Assembly: GCA_017308375.1 (NCBI GenBank)
Contig: JAFKEW010000054.1
Span: forward strand, 1-64,000
DNA: 64,000 bases
Direction of reading: 5' to 3'
From: Alphaproteobacteria bacterium
GTDB taxonomy: Bacteria > Pseudomonadota > Alphaproteobacteria > Micropepsales > Micropepsaceae
The position numbers and the translations under genes are program-made. Below the pieces are notes generated by a model. It was not told the origin of the DNA and did not search any database. It saw nothing but the letters and a program-made list of their open reading frames with translations. Positions 1 through 8,695 of the stretch are shown piece after piece (the first letter of the stretch is position 1; each line of letters opens with the position of its first letter).

Positions 1-438
1 AACATTGCCAATGCGATTCCTTTCAATAAGGCTTTTGACCTTCCGATGCGAAGGGTGGTGAATAAAATTGTGATTGACCCCTAGTGCAGCACCGGATTTG
101 GCCGCCGCATTCCGCAGAATGTCGCATTCAGCGCTATTCTGAGCCATGGGCTTTTCTAGGAAGACATGCACGCCGGCATTGAGAAGTTTTTCAGCGATCG
201 TGCAATGCAATGGCGGCGGCACGAGGACATGCGCAACATCAACCACATTCTCAGAAAGGAGCTCTTCAACACTCCCGAATCCTAGCGGAATATTCCACTT
301 CTTCAGGAAATGACTCAGAGAATCCGGATTGGGATCAACAGCAGCAGCCAACTCAACACCCTGTAGAGCGCTAAGCACTGCCGCATGAGTCTCTGCAATA
401 TTTCCAGTCCCGATACAGGCAACACGTTTTTTGGTCAT
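1..438 (-). CDS. Gfo/Idh/MocA-family NAD(P)-dependent oxidoreductase, N-terminal part (cut by window edge)
   Basis: The first 146 residues are readable from an ATG at 438 and the frame runs open off the left edge. An N-terminal Rossmann motif (GTGNIAETH, residues 10-18) and the EKPMA signature near residue 95, which carries the catalytic lysine of the family, identify a Gfo/Idh/MocA dehydrogenase. Members oxidise or reduce sugars and nucleotide sugars in the cytoplasm. It is the last visible gene of a leftward exopolysaccharide operon, 93 bp beyond a GT4 gene, so a role in making a modified nucleotide sugar is likely but inferred. Substrate and full length cannot be judged. Confidence 0.85.
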   Translation of the reverse strand, partial: MTKKRVACIGTGNIAETHAAVLSALQGVELAAAVDPNPDSLSHFLKKWNIPLGFGSVEELLSENVVDVAHVLVPPPLHCTIAEKLLNAGVHVFLEKPMAQNSAECDILRNAAAKSGAALGVNHNFIHHPSHRKVKSLIERNRIGNV

Positions 439-531
439 TGATGGTTCACGATCGATGTTCACACAGAGCTTTCGGAAGCATTAAAAAACTGATGCGCCAA
501 CTCGCGGCTTAGCTGTCGACAACCGCACCGC

Positions 532-1713
532 TTAGCGTTGTGCGCGTCGTTCAAGGATATTGCGAAAGAGGGTCAGCTGACCACTCGTGGTTGGGTCCCA
601 TCCAAAGTCTTCCGCGTATCGCCGAGTGGCCTGATGATCAGGGTAATTCTTGAACAATTCCCGAACACCTTGAACAACCCCCTCCGCATCGAGCGATGGC
701 ATCAGTACGCCAGCCTCCGGTGCCGCCACGACCTCCGGCGTGCCCCAGACCGCGGAGGCTACCACGGGCGTACCACAGGCCATCGCCTCCAGAAGCACAT
801 TGGCCCAGCCTTCGCGGCTTGACGCCAGCACCAATGCATCGGCCGCATTGTATATTTCGCAGAGCCTGGCCTGATCGACAGATCCGAGGAAGCGCACCCG
901 GCCGCTCACCCCCTCCCCGGCTGCCAGCCCCTCCAGTGCTGCACGATCGGGGCCGCTGCCTGCGATCAGAAGATCCGTATCCGGCATGTCCTTCAACGCC
1001 CGAATGATGTGGTGGTGACCTTTGCGCCCGATCAGCAGGCCGACGGAAACCAATGTGCGCCGGGTAAGCCCCAGCGCCGCCCTGGCGACCTGCCGATCCA
1101 ACGGGCGGAACAAAGCGAGATCGACACCGTTGCGCAGGACCGTGACACCCTCCGCCGGAATACCCAGTTCGACGAGACTGTCTTTCAACGCACGGCAAAC
1201 CGTAATCAATCCACCCGCATGGCGGGCGGCTTCGACGATCATCCGCCGTGGGGCCGGAAATTTTGGGATCAGGCTGAGATCAGTGCCGCGCGCCGTAATT
1301 ACGACGGGTAGTCCCGCCTCCCGCGCAAGCCATGCGGCCGCCACGCCATCGGGATAGAAATAGTGCGCATCGATCAGATCGAAAGAATGCCCCTGCCCCA
1401 CCAAAGTGCGATACCGCCGCCGCATTGCGCGGTAAAGCGTGTGCGGTGTCAGATTCATGCCCACCTTCGGAACAACAAGGTAGCGCGGGTGCTCAATGAT
1501 CAGCCCATGCCGCTCTTCGCGCGCGGGAACGTCGCGAAGTGCGCCATTCGTACCGTAACGCACAAGCGGCGGCATCCACGGCACCGGTGCCAGAACATGC
1601 GCCCGCGCCTGCCCCGTCTCAACCAATTTGCGCAACCGGGTTTCGACGAAAATGCCGTGCGCACGTTGCACGGCGTTTGGATAAAGTGTCGAAACGGTCA
1701 ATATGGAAAGCAC
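532..1713 (-). CDS. GT4 glycosyltransferase (exopolysaccharide)
   Basis: A 393-residue GT-B glycosyltransferase. The N-terminal acceptor domain begins with LTVSTLYPN and contains the glycine-rich loop region; the C-terminal donor domain has GLLIGRKGHH, GSGPDRAAL and the E-x7-E type motif SSREGWANVLLEAMACGTPVV near residues 300-320, typical of family GT4 retaining enzymes (Glycos_transf_1). It should transfer a nucleotide-activated sugar to a lipid-linked oligosaccharide at the inner face of the membrane. It lies in a leftward run with a second GT4 and the initiating sugar transferase, so it probably extends the repeat unit. Donor sugar is not predictable. Confidence 0.88.
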   Translation of the reverse strand: MLSILTVSTLYPNAVQRAHGIFVETRLRKLVETGQARAHVLAPVPWMPPLVRYGTNGALRDVPAREERHGLIIEHPRYLVVPKVGMNLTPHTLYRAMRRRYRTLVGQGHSFDLIDAHYFYPDGVAAAWLAREAGLPVVITARGTDLSLIPKFPAPRRMIVEAARHAGGLITVCRALKDSLVELGIPAEGVTVLRNGVDLALFRPLDRQVARAALGLTRRTLVSVGLLIGRKGHHHIIRALKDMPDTDLLIAGSGPDRAALEGLAAGEGVSGRVRFLGSVDQARLCEIYNAADALVLASSREGWANVLLEAMACGTPVVASAVWGTPEVVAAPEAGVLMPSLDAEGVVQGVRELFKNYPDHQATRRYAEDFGWDPTTSGQLTLFRNILERRAQR

Positions 1714-1805
1714 ACAACTGATCCTTGCCGGACACCGGAAAAAAGATTCTAAAAAGCTATTGAGGTTCGCGAAGCCAATTCAATAACCATTGTGATATCT
1801 GGCAA

Positions 1806-2981
1806 TCAGTTGCTGCGCCGTAAAGACACGATCATATCGGCGGCCCGCCTGGCATTGCCACGCCATGTCATCTCGCGTGCCGCAATTTTTGCCGCGGCCC
1901 CATCGCCCAAGCGTGCCCGCAGGCCGTCGTCGGATGCCAGGTGCAGGATCGCCTGCTGGAAAGCGGCCATATCACTTTTTTTAAACAGGACGGAGTCCAC
2001 ACCGTGCTCCAACACTTCCCGGATGTTTTCCGTGGCGGGCGCCACAATTGCGCGCCGCATGGCCATATACTCAAACAACTTCAAGGGGCTTGCATATTCG
2101 GTGACTTCCGGCTGCAAGGCGATATCAAAGGCGGAGATGTAGCGGGGCAGATCCTTCCGCCCGACAACGCCGGTGATCGTCATCCGGTCTGCCACTCCGG
2201 CCGCGCGCGCGCGCGCCTCCAGCGGCTCACGCGCAGGACCATCACCCACAATCAGCAAATGGGCGTCCTTGAGCGCAGGCTCACTCGCCAGGATATCGAT
2301 CACCTGCTCCAGCCCATGCCATTCCCGCACATAGCCGACAAAGCCGAGCACCAATGGCGCGCGAAGACCGAGCGCCTCTTTGGCCTTCTGCGCATCCATC
2401 GCGACGAATTTCCCACAATCGACGCCGTTTGGAACCACCCTGATATGCGAAAGGGGCACGCCCGCGGCCGTCACAAATCGCGCCAGCACACCCGTAACCG
2501 GCAAAACGCGCGACGCACCGCGCCACATGGCATTTTCGGACCAGCGGGCCAGCGCCGGCCATGACAGGCCGCCGAACTTCCCCCGCTCTACCGCCAGCGG
2601 TGCGTTGACTTCCAGCAGATAGGGAAGCCGGAACGTTCTGGCCAGCCACAGTCCGGAAAGCATGTAGAGATTGGCGCGCTGATAAAAACCATCCGGCCTG
2701 TGCCGCAACGCGGCCCGTACCAGTTTGGCGTACTCAACGATGCTGTAGGCGAGTTCCGCCAACTCATACGCAAAGCGCGGCAAAGCGCGACGCTCGATCG
2801 TGGACGCCATCGCATCCACCCGCTCAGGCTCCACCACGATCACGGTATGCCCCTCCGCACGCAGGGCATCGATCATCTCATCGATGTGGACCGATTGTCC
2901 GTCACGTGCGCGGGTGCGGTGATGGTAAAGGATCGTTAACCCGGTCTTCGCGGCCAGGTTCTGCGGATTTGTATGAGACAC
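1806..2981 (-). CDS. GT4 glycosyltransferase, WbuB-like
   Basis: A 391-residue GT-B glycosyltransferase. Its N terminus (LTILYHHRTRARDGQSVHI) resembles the WbuB-like branch of GT4 seen in exosortase A clusters; the donor half has VPNGVDCGKF, GFVGYVREWHGLEQ, GDGPAREPL and the motif around SPLKLFEYMAMRRAIV. It starts 3 bp after the stop of the sugar transferase upstream, which indicates translational coupling. It is therefore a good candidate for adding the second sugar of the repeat unit. A 92 bp gap separates it from the next GT4 in the same direction. Confidence 0.87.
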   Translation of the reverse strand: MSHTNPQNLAAKTGLTILYHHRTRARDGQSVHIDEMIDALRAEGHTVIVVEPERVDAMASTIERRALPRFAYELAELAYSIVEYAKLVRAALRHRPDGFYQRANLYMLSGLWLARTFRLPYLLEVNAPLAVERGKFGGLSWPALARWSENAMWRGASRVLPVTGVLARFVTAAGVPLSHIRVVPNGVDCGKFVAMDAQKAKEALGLRAPLVLGFVGYVREWHGLEQVIDILASEPALKDAHLLIVGDGPAREPLEARARAAGVADRMTITGVVGRKDLPRYISAFDIALQPEVTEYASPLKLFEYMAMRRAIVAPATENIREVLEHGVDSVLFKKSDMAAFQQAILHLASDDGLRARLGDGAAAKIAAREMTWRGNARRAADMIVSLRRSN

Positions 2982-2984
2982 GAT

Positions 2985-4571
2985 TCAGCGAACGCCCTGC
3001 GGCCAGACCAGAACCCGGAAAGTCTGCAACATGATCGAGAAGTCACGCAACAGGCTATAGTTCTTCATGTAGTACAGGTCGTATTCCAGCTTACGTTCGG
3101 CATCTTCCTTGGAAGCCCCGTAGGGGTAGTTGATCTGTGCCCACCCGGTAAGGCCGGACTTCACATTATGGCGCAGACTATAGATGCGGATCGATTGCGA
3201 AAGCTCATCGACAAAAACAGGGCGCTCGGGCCGGGGGCCAACCAGCGACATGTCGCCGATCAGAACATTGAACAACTGCGGAATCTCATCGACCCGGGTC
3301 CGGCGAAGGATTGACCCCACCCTGGTAATGCGCGGGTCGTTCTGATCGGCCCATTTCGCGCCCATCTTCTCAGCATCCGTGCGCATCGTGCGCAGCTTGT
3401 AGATCCAGAACACGCGCCCGCCCTGGGTGACGCGGGTTTGGCGATAGAAGATCGGCCCAAAGTCTTCCAGAACAATCGCAATGGAAGCGATCACCAGTAC
3501 CGGCAGGGCGACGATCAGCATCATCGCACTGATCGCGATATCCATCGCCCGCTTCAGGATCGCGTCCATCAACCGGATCTGGAAACCACTTGAGAACAAC
3601 AGGTAGGACAGCTCCAGCCAACGCAGATCGACACGACCGGTCTCGCGCTCGATAAAGGTATTAAAATCGAACACCGGGATACCGTTGGTTTTCCACGCCA
3701 GCAAACGCTCGAGCGCCAGGCCACGCTGATCGTCCACGGCGACGACAACCTCATCGACCGCGAATTCGGAAGCCAATGCTTCAATCGACGTGCTGGTCGC
3801 GATGGAGTCCTGCAGAGCGGCCGCGGGCACCTTTGACGCGCCACCGAACACGGTCTCGGGAACGAAAGCGACCTCAGCAAGCTGGCGATGGGAATCGCTC
3901 GTCAGAAGCGCGTTCAGATATTGCGCGCGCATACCGGTGCCGATGATCAGGATGCGCCGGCGGAACCAATGACGGCGGGCCATCGCAAAAAACAGCACCC
4001 GGCTGTAGAGGCCGGCACAGAGCGAGACCCCCATGCCGAGGAAGGCAATGGTGGCGGAGCGGCTGACGCTGCGGAAAATGATGGCATCCGGGAAAAGGGT
4101 ATTCAGACCGAAGTGCATGATCCCCATCAGCACAAATGCGCTGAAACCCAATGCCACTGCCAGGCGCGACGTTGCGGTCGAGAAATTCACCAGCGTGTCA
4201 CGCCGGAAGCACCCAGCGGCGTAAAGGAACGACAGATGAACGGCCAGCGAGACGAACATCAACACCCAGAGCTGGACCGGATCGCGAATGTCCAGCCGGC
4301 CACCGATGCCGGCAAACAGGCCAGCCTGCGCCGCGCCGAGAAAAACGAAATCAAGCAGAAAAAGCACAAGCGCCGAATCCGGCACATAACGATGCGATGG
4401 CTTCTTGACGAGCGGCACCGGCTTTACGGGTGCCGGTGGCATTCTTTGCGGCATCTGCACAGCGGTTCTCTCGAAACTTTCGATCCGCCCCGGGATGGAC
4501 GGGATTTCACCCGGCTTTAGCTCGCGAACATCACGAGAAAAGAACTGCGATAAAGATTCCTCGTGCGCCAC
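2985..4571 (-). CDS. Exopolysaccharide sugar transferase (polyprenyl-phosphate hexose-1-P transferase), PEP-CTERM/EpsB type
   Basis: This enzyme starts repeat-unit assembly by moving a sugar-1-phosphate to undecaprenyl phosphate. About 60 cytoplasmic residues precede four to five membrane helices (from SALVLFLLDF onward), a Rossmann-like CoA-binding region (ILIIGTGMRAQYL), then a last helix and the bacterial sugar transferase domain with KRAMDI, YKLRTMRTDAE, RRTRVDEIPQL and GPRPERP, the family signature. The upstream frame is open to 4604, but GAGGAG eight bases before a GTG at 4571 makes that the best start. It heads the leftward run 4571 to 1. A long upstream gap suggests its own promoter. 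Confidence 0.9.
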   Translation of the reverse strand: MAHEESLSQFFSRDVRELKPGEIPSIPGRIESFERTAVQMPQRMPPAPVKPVPLVKKPSHRYVPDSALVLFLLDFVFLGAAQAGLFAGIGGRLDIRDPVQLWVLMFVSLAVHLSFLYAAGCFRRDTLVNFSTATSRLAVALGFSAFVLMGIMHFGLNTLFPDAIIFRSVSRSATIAFLGMGVSLCAGLYSRVLFFAMARRHWFRRRILIIGTGMRAQYLNALLTSDSHRQLAEVAFVPETVFGGASKVPAAALQDSIATSTSIEALASEFAVDEVVVAVDDQRGLALERLLAWKTNGIPVFDFNTFIERETGRVDLRWLELSYLLFSSGFQIRLMDAILKRAMDIAISAMMLIVALPVLVIASIAIVLEDFGPIFYRQTRVTQGGRVFWIYKLRTMRTDAEKMGAKWADQNDPRITRVGSILRRTRVDEIPQLFNVLIGDMSLVGPRPERPVFVDELSQSIRIYSLRHNVKSGLTGWAQINYPYGASKEDAERKLEYDLYYMKNYSLLRDFSIMLQTFRVLVWPQGVR

Positions 4572-4899
4572 GAACACAACTCCTCGAAGCGGATACGCCA
4601 CCAAAAAATTTTACTCGAAGTCTATCGAAACGATTTACCAGTTGCACTACCTGCCGCATGCCGGGCGCGCAATAGAGCACTCGTATTAAAGTAAATATTG
4701 GCGGGCAAAACCGGTGACCGCGGTAACAGAAACAGGTCGAGACGCACCCACCTCGTACGTTCTCCCCATTCAGAAATTCCACGTCAGACCAATCGATTGA
4801 TTGGTTAACAACTCGCACCGACGAAGTGTGACAGACAATTGTGACGAAAATGGAGACGGAACAGCAAACCGGATTTGGTGGGTGATCCGGACGCTTTAC
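4572..4899. other. Intergenic region upstream of the sugar transferase
   Basis: No coding frame with a plausible start is seen here. It separates two leftward genes and is AT-richer than its flanks, so it probably carries the promoter of the sugar transferase operon. A dyad with CCAATC and GATTGG arms around four bases lies at 4789-4804, and a weaker CCGGAT/ATCCGG dyad lies near 4870-4891. No -35/-10 pair stood out clearly. Confidence 0.35.
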
Positions 4900-5631
4900 T
4901 CAACCGGTTGCGCGGCCGGACATGGTTAACAAACCATGGCTCCCCGGGGTGTCGCTATCGGGCTTGCCCAGATCGCGCGCCACGGCATTGATGCTGACGA
5001 GGGATTGCCACGCCTGCCGGCAGGTGGCCGGGGGTGTGGCCCGTTCCAACTCTGCAAGCTCACGATGGAGGCGAGCAAGCGGCGAACCCTCCCCCGCCTC
5101 TGGCGCCGGGCCATCTTTCAGATAGGTGATGACATTGCCATAAAGACGGGCCCCGTCCTCCGTCAACGGATCATCCGTAAGCGGAATAGCCCCCAGCGCA
5201 TGGCGGATCGCCTGCCGGAGACCATCAACCGTCCGATCTGTCTGGGGCTGTGGGGTTCGTGGTTCGGGTACAGGCAATTCGGGCGGGGGAGCATGGCTTC
5301 CCTCGACCGGGCGGGTGGCGGCGGGTATAGCCGCAGGCTGTTGCGCCGCAAAGCCCCCCTGCAACTGCTCAATCTGCCGCCGCATCAGGCGGAGGCTGGC
5401 ATCGAAGCTTTTGGCTTCGGATAATACCGTCTCACGGGCTGCACGCCGCGCCGCCCGCAAAGCGCCCCGCGACCAGACTTGAAAAACCGCAAGTATCAGA
5501 ACCGCCACGACCAGGAGCTGCCAATCGCGGAGCCAGTCATAAATCTGGGCTACAGCGATGGGGAGCACATGGAAGAAGACAAACTTCGTCCACGTGGCCA
5601 GCGTTCCAGACAGTTCAGCGAGCGTTTGCAT
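4900..5631 (-). CDS. Single-pass membrane protein with coiled coil, unknown function
   Basis: I do not recognise this family. From the ATG at 5631 it is 243 residues. A short N-terminal segment is followed by a hydrophobic helix (WQLLVVAVLILAVFQVW, about residues 36-52), then a basic, Ala/Arg-rich stretch with heptad character (ARETVLSEAKSFDASLRLMR and on), a Pro-rich linker with PEP-like repeats, and a helical C-terminal domain of about 100 residues. It lies 24 bp downstream of a CelD-like GNAT gene in the same direction, so it is probably co-transcribed with it. A scaffold or co-polymerase-like role at the membrane is only a guess. Confidence 0.7.
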   Translation of the reverse strand: MQTLAELSGTLATWTKFVFFHVLPIAVAQIYDWLRDWQLLVVAVLILAVFQVWSRGALRAARRAARETVLSEAKSFDASLRLMRRQIEQLQGGFAAQQPAAIPAATRPVEGSHAPPPELPVPEPRTPQPQTDRTVDGLRQAIRHALGAIPLTDDPLTEDGARLYGNVITYLKDGPAPEAGEGSPLARLHRELAELERATPPATCRQAWQSLVSINAVARDLGKPDSDTPGSHGLLTMSGRATG

Positions 5632-5655
5632 TCCGTTCCAAACTGGCCACAATTA

Positions 5656-6708
5656 TTAACAGGGCTGTTCCGGCGGCTTACCACCGCGAAGCTTAGCCGC
5701 TATCCATGTCGGCAACACCAGACGCATGGCATCGTACAGCCCCCCGATACTTCCGGGATTGCAGGCAATGAACCCTTCCCGATACCGGCACTGGCCAAGC
5801 CAATCCCGCTTGTATCGGTCATCCCCCCGGCCGAAATCAATCTCTGTGACGTGATCCCTGTCGACCGTCCGCGAAACCATCCAGTGGGTCAGCAAAGTTC
5901 CCGGGGAAAGCTTGTCGTAACCTGGGTCCTGCGCCAGCTTGAAGATTGTCGCCCGCCCCTTCGACACAAGCCAGATCTGGGCCGCCGCCGGCGTGCCATC
6001 GATCACAGCAAGTGCCAAACGCAGGCTTCCTTCCCGGGCCAGCGCCCGCATCATGGCAGGCATAAAGTCGGGATCAGGCTCAGGTTCCTTCCAGCTCAAG
6101 GCGTAGAGCCGCTCATAAACGTCAATTGCCCCATCAACTTCCGCAGGTGCTTCAAAGCTTTCAAAGCGCAAACGGCCATCCCGTTCCAAGCTTCTCTGTT
6201 TGCGGCGGACAGTCGAACGCAGACGGGAGCCTCGCGCCTCCCAGAAACGGTCCATGGTCGTCACCGCTTCAAAGTGATTCGCAAAGTGCCGATAGCCGGC
6301 ACAAAGAAACCCTCCCTCCCCAAGCCCAAGCTTCAGAGCCCGAATGGAGGGGTCTTCAGACGCCAGGGCATCGAGCATGAGCCGCCGGCCAACAAAAGCC
6401 CGCATACACACACCAAGGGCACGCGCATAAACGGGCGATCCCAAAGGGGGCGCGAACAGCGTCGTGTAAGGCGCACTCAAGCCGCGAATCGTCCCATCGG
6501 GCAACCGAACAAGCGGCAGGGCCGCGCACGGCCTTCCCGCTTCGTCCCGAAGGGCGAAGACAAGTGCCGTCTCCGCCGCGCGCAATGTTTGCACCGCAAG
6601 TGTTTGGAACCAGCCCCAACTCCCCTGCGAATCAGAGGATCGTCCGAAGACGGCAGCCACGTCAGGCGGCACGGCCGGAAAGGCATGTGAAGTTATAGCG
6701 AACTGCAT
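5656..6708 (-). CDS. CelD/FemAB-like GNAT acyltransferase (Acetyltransf_6)
   Basis: A 350-residue protein with the double-GNAT layout of the CelD/FemAB-related family. Visible features are the RSTVRRKQRSLERDG basic helix near residue 160, the AIDVYERLYALSWKEPE region, and the C-terminal block with AAAQIWLVSKGRATIFKLA, YDKLSPGTLL and the IDFGRGDDRYKRDW motif that marks this family. Such proteins occur in exosortase A exopolysaccharide loci and are thought to acylate or aminoacylate a sugar intermediate in the cytoplasm; the exact reaction is not established. It is followed by the coiled-coil membrane protein. A second, divergent member lies at 10909-11982. Confidence 0.85.
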   Translation of the reverse strand: MQFAITSHAFPAVPPDVAAVFGRSSDSQGSWGWFQTLAVQTLRAAETALVFALRDEAGRPCAALPLVRLPDGTIRGLSAPYTTLFAPPLGSPVYARALGVCMRAFVGRRLMLDALASEDPSIRALKLGLGEGGFLCAGYRHFANHFEAVTTMDRFWEARGSRLRSTVRRKQRSLERDGRLRFESFEAPAEVDGAIDVYERLYALSWKEPEPDPDFMPAMMRALAREGSLRLALAVIDGTPAAAQIWLVSKGRATIFKLAQDPGYDKLSPGTLLTHWMVSRTVDRDHVTEIDFGRGDDRYKRDWLGQCRYREGFIACNPGSIGGLYDAMRLVLPTWIAAKLRGGKPPEQPC

Positions 6709-6924
6709 CCGGGCCAGTTCTTACCTCATTGCCGCAAAGAAAGAGTAATTTTCTGCGGAAGCTACCCAACGCGAACAGCCGGGCATTAACCCAAAAAAGC
6801 AGTGCATGACTTGGAAGAACAGCGTGCGCAGACGCCACTATGGTTTACAAGAGAGTTAAGGGCGCTTTAACTCGCATATCCGACTCTGCCGCTGTCGTAG
6901 AAACAGGGTTTGAGGGCTGTAGAG

Positions 6925-7080
6925 ATGTCTTGGCTGCTGGCTTTGATTGCCTGGACTCTTCTGTCGTTCATCGCCAGCCCAATGATTGGCGGGCTGCTCG
7001 CGGATGGGCACACGCTACAGCCGCGCGACGCGCACCCGGCACTTGATCAGTCCACCACGGCTTCTGCACGCATCGCCTGA
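6925..7080 (+). CDS. Small single-pass membrane protein (51 aa)
   Basis: An ATG at 6925 opens a 51-residue frame: MSWLLALIAWTLLSFIASP is one strongly hydrophobic helix, followed by a glycine-containing turn and a polar tail ending at the TGA at 7078. Short proteins of this shape are common in alphaproteobacteria, but I cannot assign a family. The ribosome site (GTAGAG just upstream) is weak. It is the only rightward frame between two leftward groups, so it would need its own promoter in the 216 bp gap before it. Confidence 0.45.
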   Translation: MSWLLALIAWTLLSFIASPMIGGLLADGHTLQPRDAHPALDQSTTASARIA

Positions 7081-7135
7081 AATCGTAAAAGCCAGCCACG
7101 ATACTTGCCCCCTCACGGGAGGCGGACGTGTGACT

Positions 7136-7360
7136 TCACTGTATCAAGGATTGTGTGGCCGCCTTGCCGTGCTGCGGCGCAGGCGATGGTGCCAGGAAAC
7201 GTAAATAGATCGAAATCGTCACACAAACGACAAGCATGAAATAAAACAGGAAGGTCCCAAGCGACCCCGTGGTTCCGCGCTCTTCGGGGGACCGCGAGAA
7301 GTTCCGCTCGAATCCAGCCCTGGGCCGTTCCTCGCCTTCGTCATCCATGGCGGACATCAT
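7136..7360 (-). CDS. Small membrane protein (74 aa) overlapping the O-antigen ligase gene
   Basis: A 74-residue protein with a charged N terminus (DDEGEERPRAGFERNFSRS) and one hydrophobic helix (LGTFLFYFMLVVCVTISIYL, about residues 34-53), then a short polar tail. It begins 20 bp inside the end of the ligase gene, and GGGAGG lies just before tandem ATG codons at 7360 and 7357, so translation is coupled to the ligase. It may be a partner of the ligase or of export; no family is recognised. Confidence 0.65.
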   Translation of the reverse strand: MMSAMDDEGEERPRAGFERNFSRSPEERGTTGSLGTFLFYFMLVVCVTISIYLRFLAPSPAPQHGKAATQSLIQ

Positions 7361-8669
7361 AACCCTCCCTCAATAACGCAGGCTGAACCGGACGGGCCTC
7401 GACAGGTACAGGCACCCCTTCCTTTGCCGTTACCCGATTATGCTTGCGCACGATTTCCTGCAAGGGCAACAGCACCGCTACGCAAAGTATGAAAACATCA
7501 TAATAAGCCATGCTTAGCGCAGCACCGGCTACGCAGAAGACCACCAGAACGAGCTGGATCATCGACGCCAGATCATGCGCCCAATTCAATTCAGGTTTGT
7601 TGCGCACGGCTCGCAAAACACGGGCGCAGGTCAGAAACGCTCCAGCGATAATTAACAGATAGATGGTGAGGCCAATGAATCCTTGTTCCCCCAAAACCTG
7701 GAAGAAGATGCTGTGCGCCGCATGCGATATCTCTTTCGGGAAATAGTAGTGATAGATCTGGTTGAGCTGGGGGGCATAAAGGCCGGCACCAAAGGGGAAA
7801 TAGTCCACCGCACAGAAGAACGCGACCTGCCACGCCGTAACCCGCCCCATAAAGGAATCGTCCTGGCTGATCTCTGACAATGTTCCAATGCGTTCATGGA
7901 AACTCTCCGGCATGAAATGCAGAACCGGTATGATGAGTGCGACGGCTATGGCGATATAGAGGAACTTCCGGCGCACGCGCGTCAGCGCGGCCAGCATCAA
8001 GACGCCCAGGCCCAGAAACGCGCCACGCGAATAGCTGCCAACAACCGCGACCACCACAAATCCCATACCGGCAAGCAGCATTGTCGAAACAAGCTTGCTC
8101 TCACTCTGCAAGCGAAGGTAATTCGCAAGTGGCAGCGACAGCAGCAGTGCCAAAGCCAGATTGTTGTTGTCGTAGATATCCGTTCTCGGCGGCCCGATGA
8201 CGTGGAACTGCCCGCCTGTCATCAAGGTGAAAATTCCACCCTTTACCCCGAAATAGAACAGTGAAAGCACAATGATCCAGATCAGAGCATGAATGCGCAC
8301 ACGATTGGTCGCCATGCCGGCGACGAACAAACCAAGGATCAACGTCTTCCAGAAGCGATCCCAGTATTGCCATGACCAATCAGGGACGGCCGCAAAAAAC
8401 GCATTGATGGTCATCCATATCAAGAATCCAAGAAGCGCCCAATAAAGCCCGCGTTGCGGTGGCAAGCGTCTTTCCGGCGAGATGAACCACGCGACCATCG
8501 TCGAGGCCGCTACCAGTAGATTTAATGGAATAGCGTGGGAGAAGCCCCAAACTTCTTCATGCGGAGCCCCGACCGAAATCCACGCCCACATCAGAATCCC
8601 GACAAACGGCTGGCGAAATGTCAGCCCGATGCCGAGGAAGATAACGCCTACAAGCAGAAAATCGCGCAT
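7341..8669 (-). CDS. O-antigen ligase-like membrane protein, exosortase A-associated (Wzy_C)
   Basis: A 442-residue polytopic protein with about 11-12 hydrophobic helices. The N terminus (MRDFLLVGVIFLGIGLTF) and the segment SVGAPHEEVWGF match the exosortase-A-associated O-glycosylation ligase family; the large periplasmic loop carries FPFGAGLYAPQLNQIYHYY and the SHAAHSIFFQVLGEQG block that corresponds to the Wzy_C catalytic loop, with its conserved histidine. It should join or polymerise lipid-linked repeat units, or attach glycan to a protein, on the periplasmic face. It follows the deacetylase-GT2 gene by 26 bp and overlaps the 74-residue protein downstream. Confidence 0.88.
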   Translation of the reverse strand: MRDFLLVGVIFLGIGLTFRQPFVGILMWAWISVGAPHEEVWGFSHAIPLNLLVAASTMVAWFISPERRLPPQRGLYWALLGFLIWMTINAFFAAVPDWSWQYWDRFWKTLILGLFVAGMATNRVRIHALIWIIVLSLFYFGVKGGIFTLMTGGQFHVIGPPRTDIYDNNNLALALLLSLPLANYLRLQSESKLVSTMLLAGMGFVVVAVVGSYSRGAFLGLGVLMLAALTRVRRKFLYIAIAVALIIPVLHFMPESFHERIGTLSEISQDDSFMGRVTAWQVAFFCAVDYFPFGAGLYAPQLNQIYHYYFPKEISHAAHSIFFQVLGEQGFIGLTIYLLIIAGAFLTCARVLRAVRNKPELNWAHDLASMIQLVLVVFCVAGAALSMAYYDVFILCVAVLLPLQEIVRKHNRVTAKEGVPVPVEARPVQPALLREGYDVRHG

Positions 8670-8695
8670 CTACGCCTTTCCACCTTAATCGACCA

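Noticed and set aside
2200..2222. GCGCGC repeat tract
   Set aside because: It lies within codons for Ala/Arg in the GT4 gene and is explained by composition.
5479..6690. 403-codon frame on the + strand opposite the first GNAT gene
   Set aside because: Antisense to a recognisable CelD/FemAB-like gene and without any motif.
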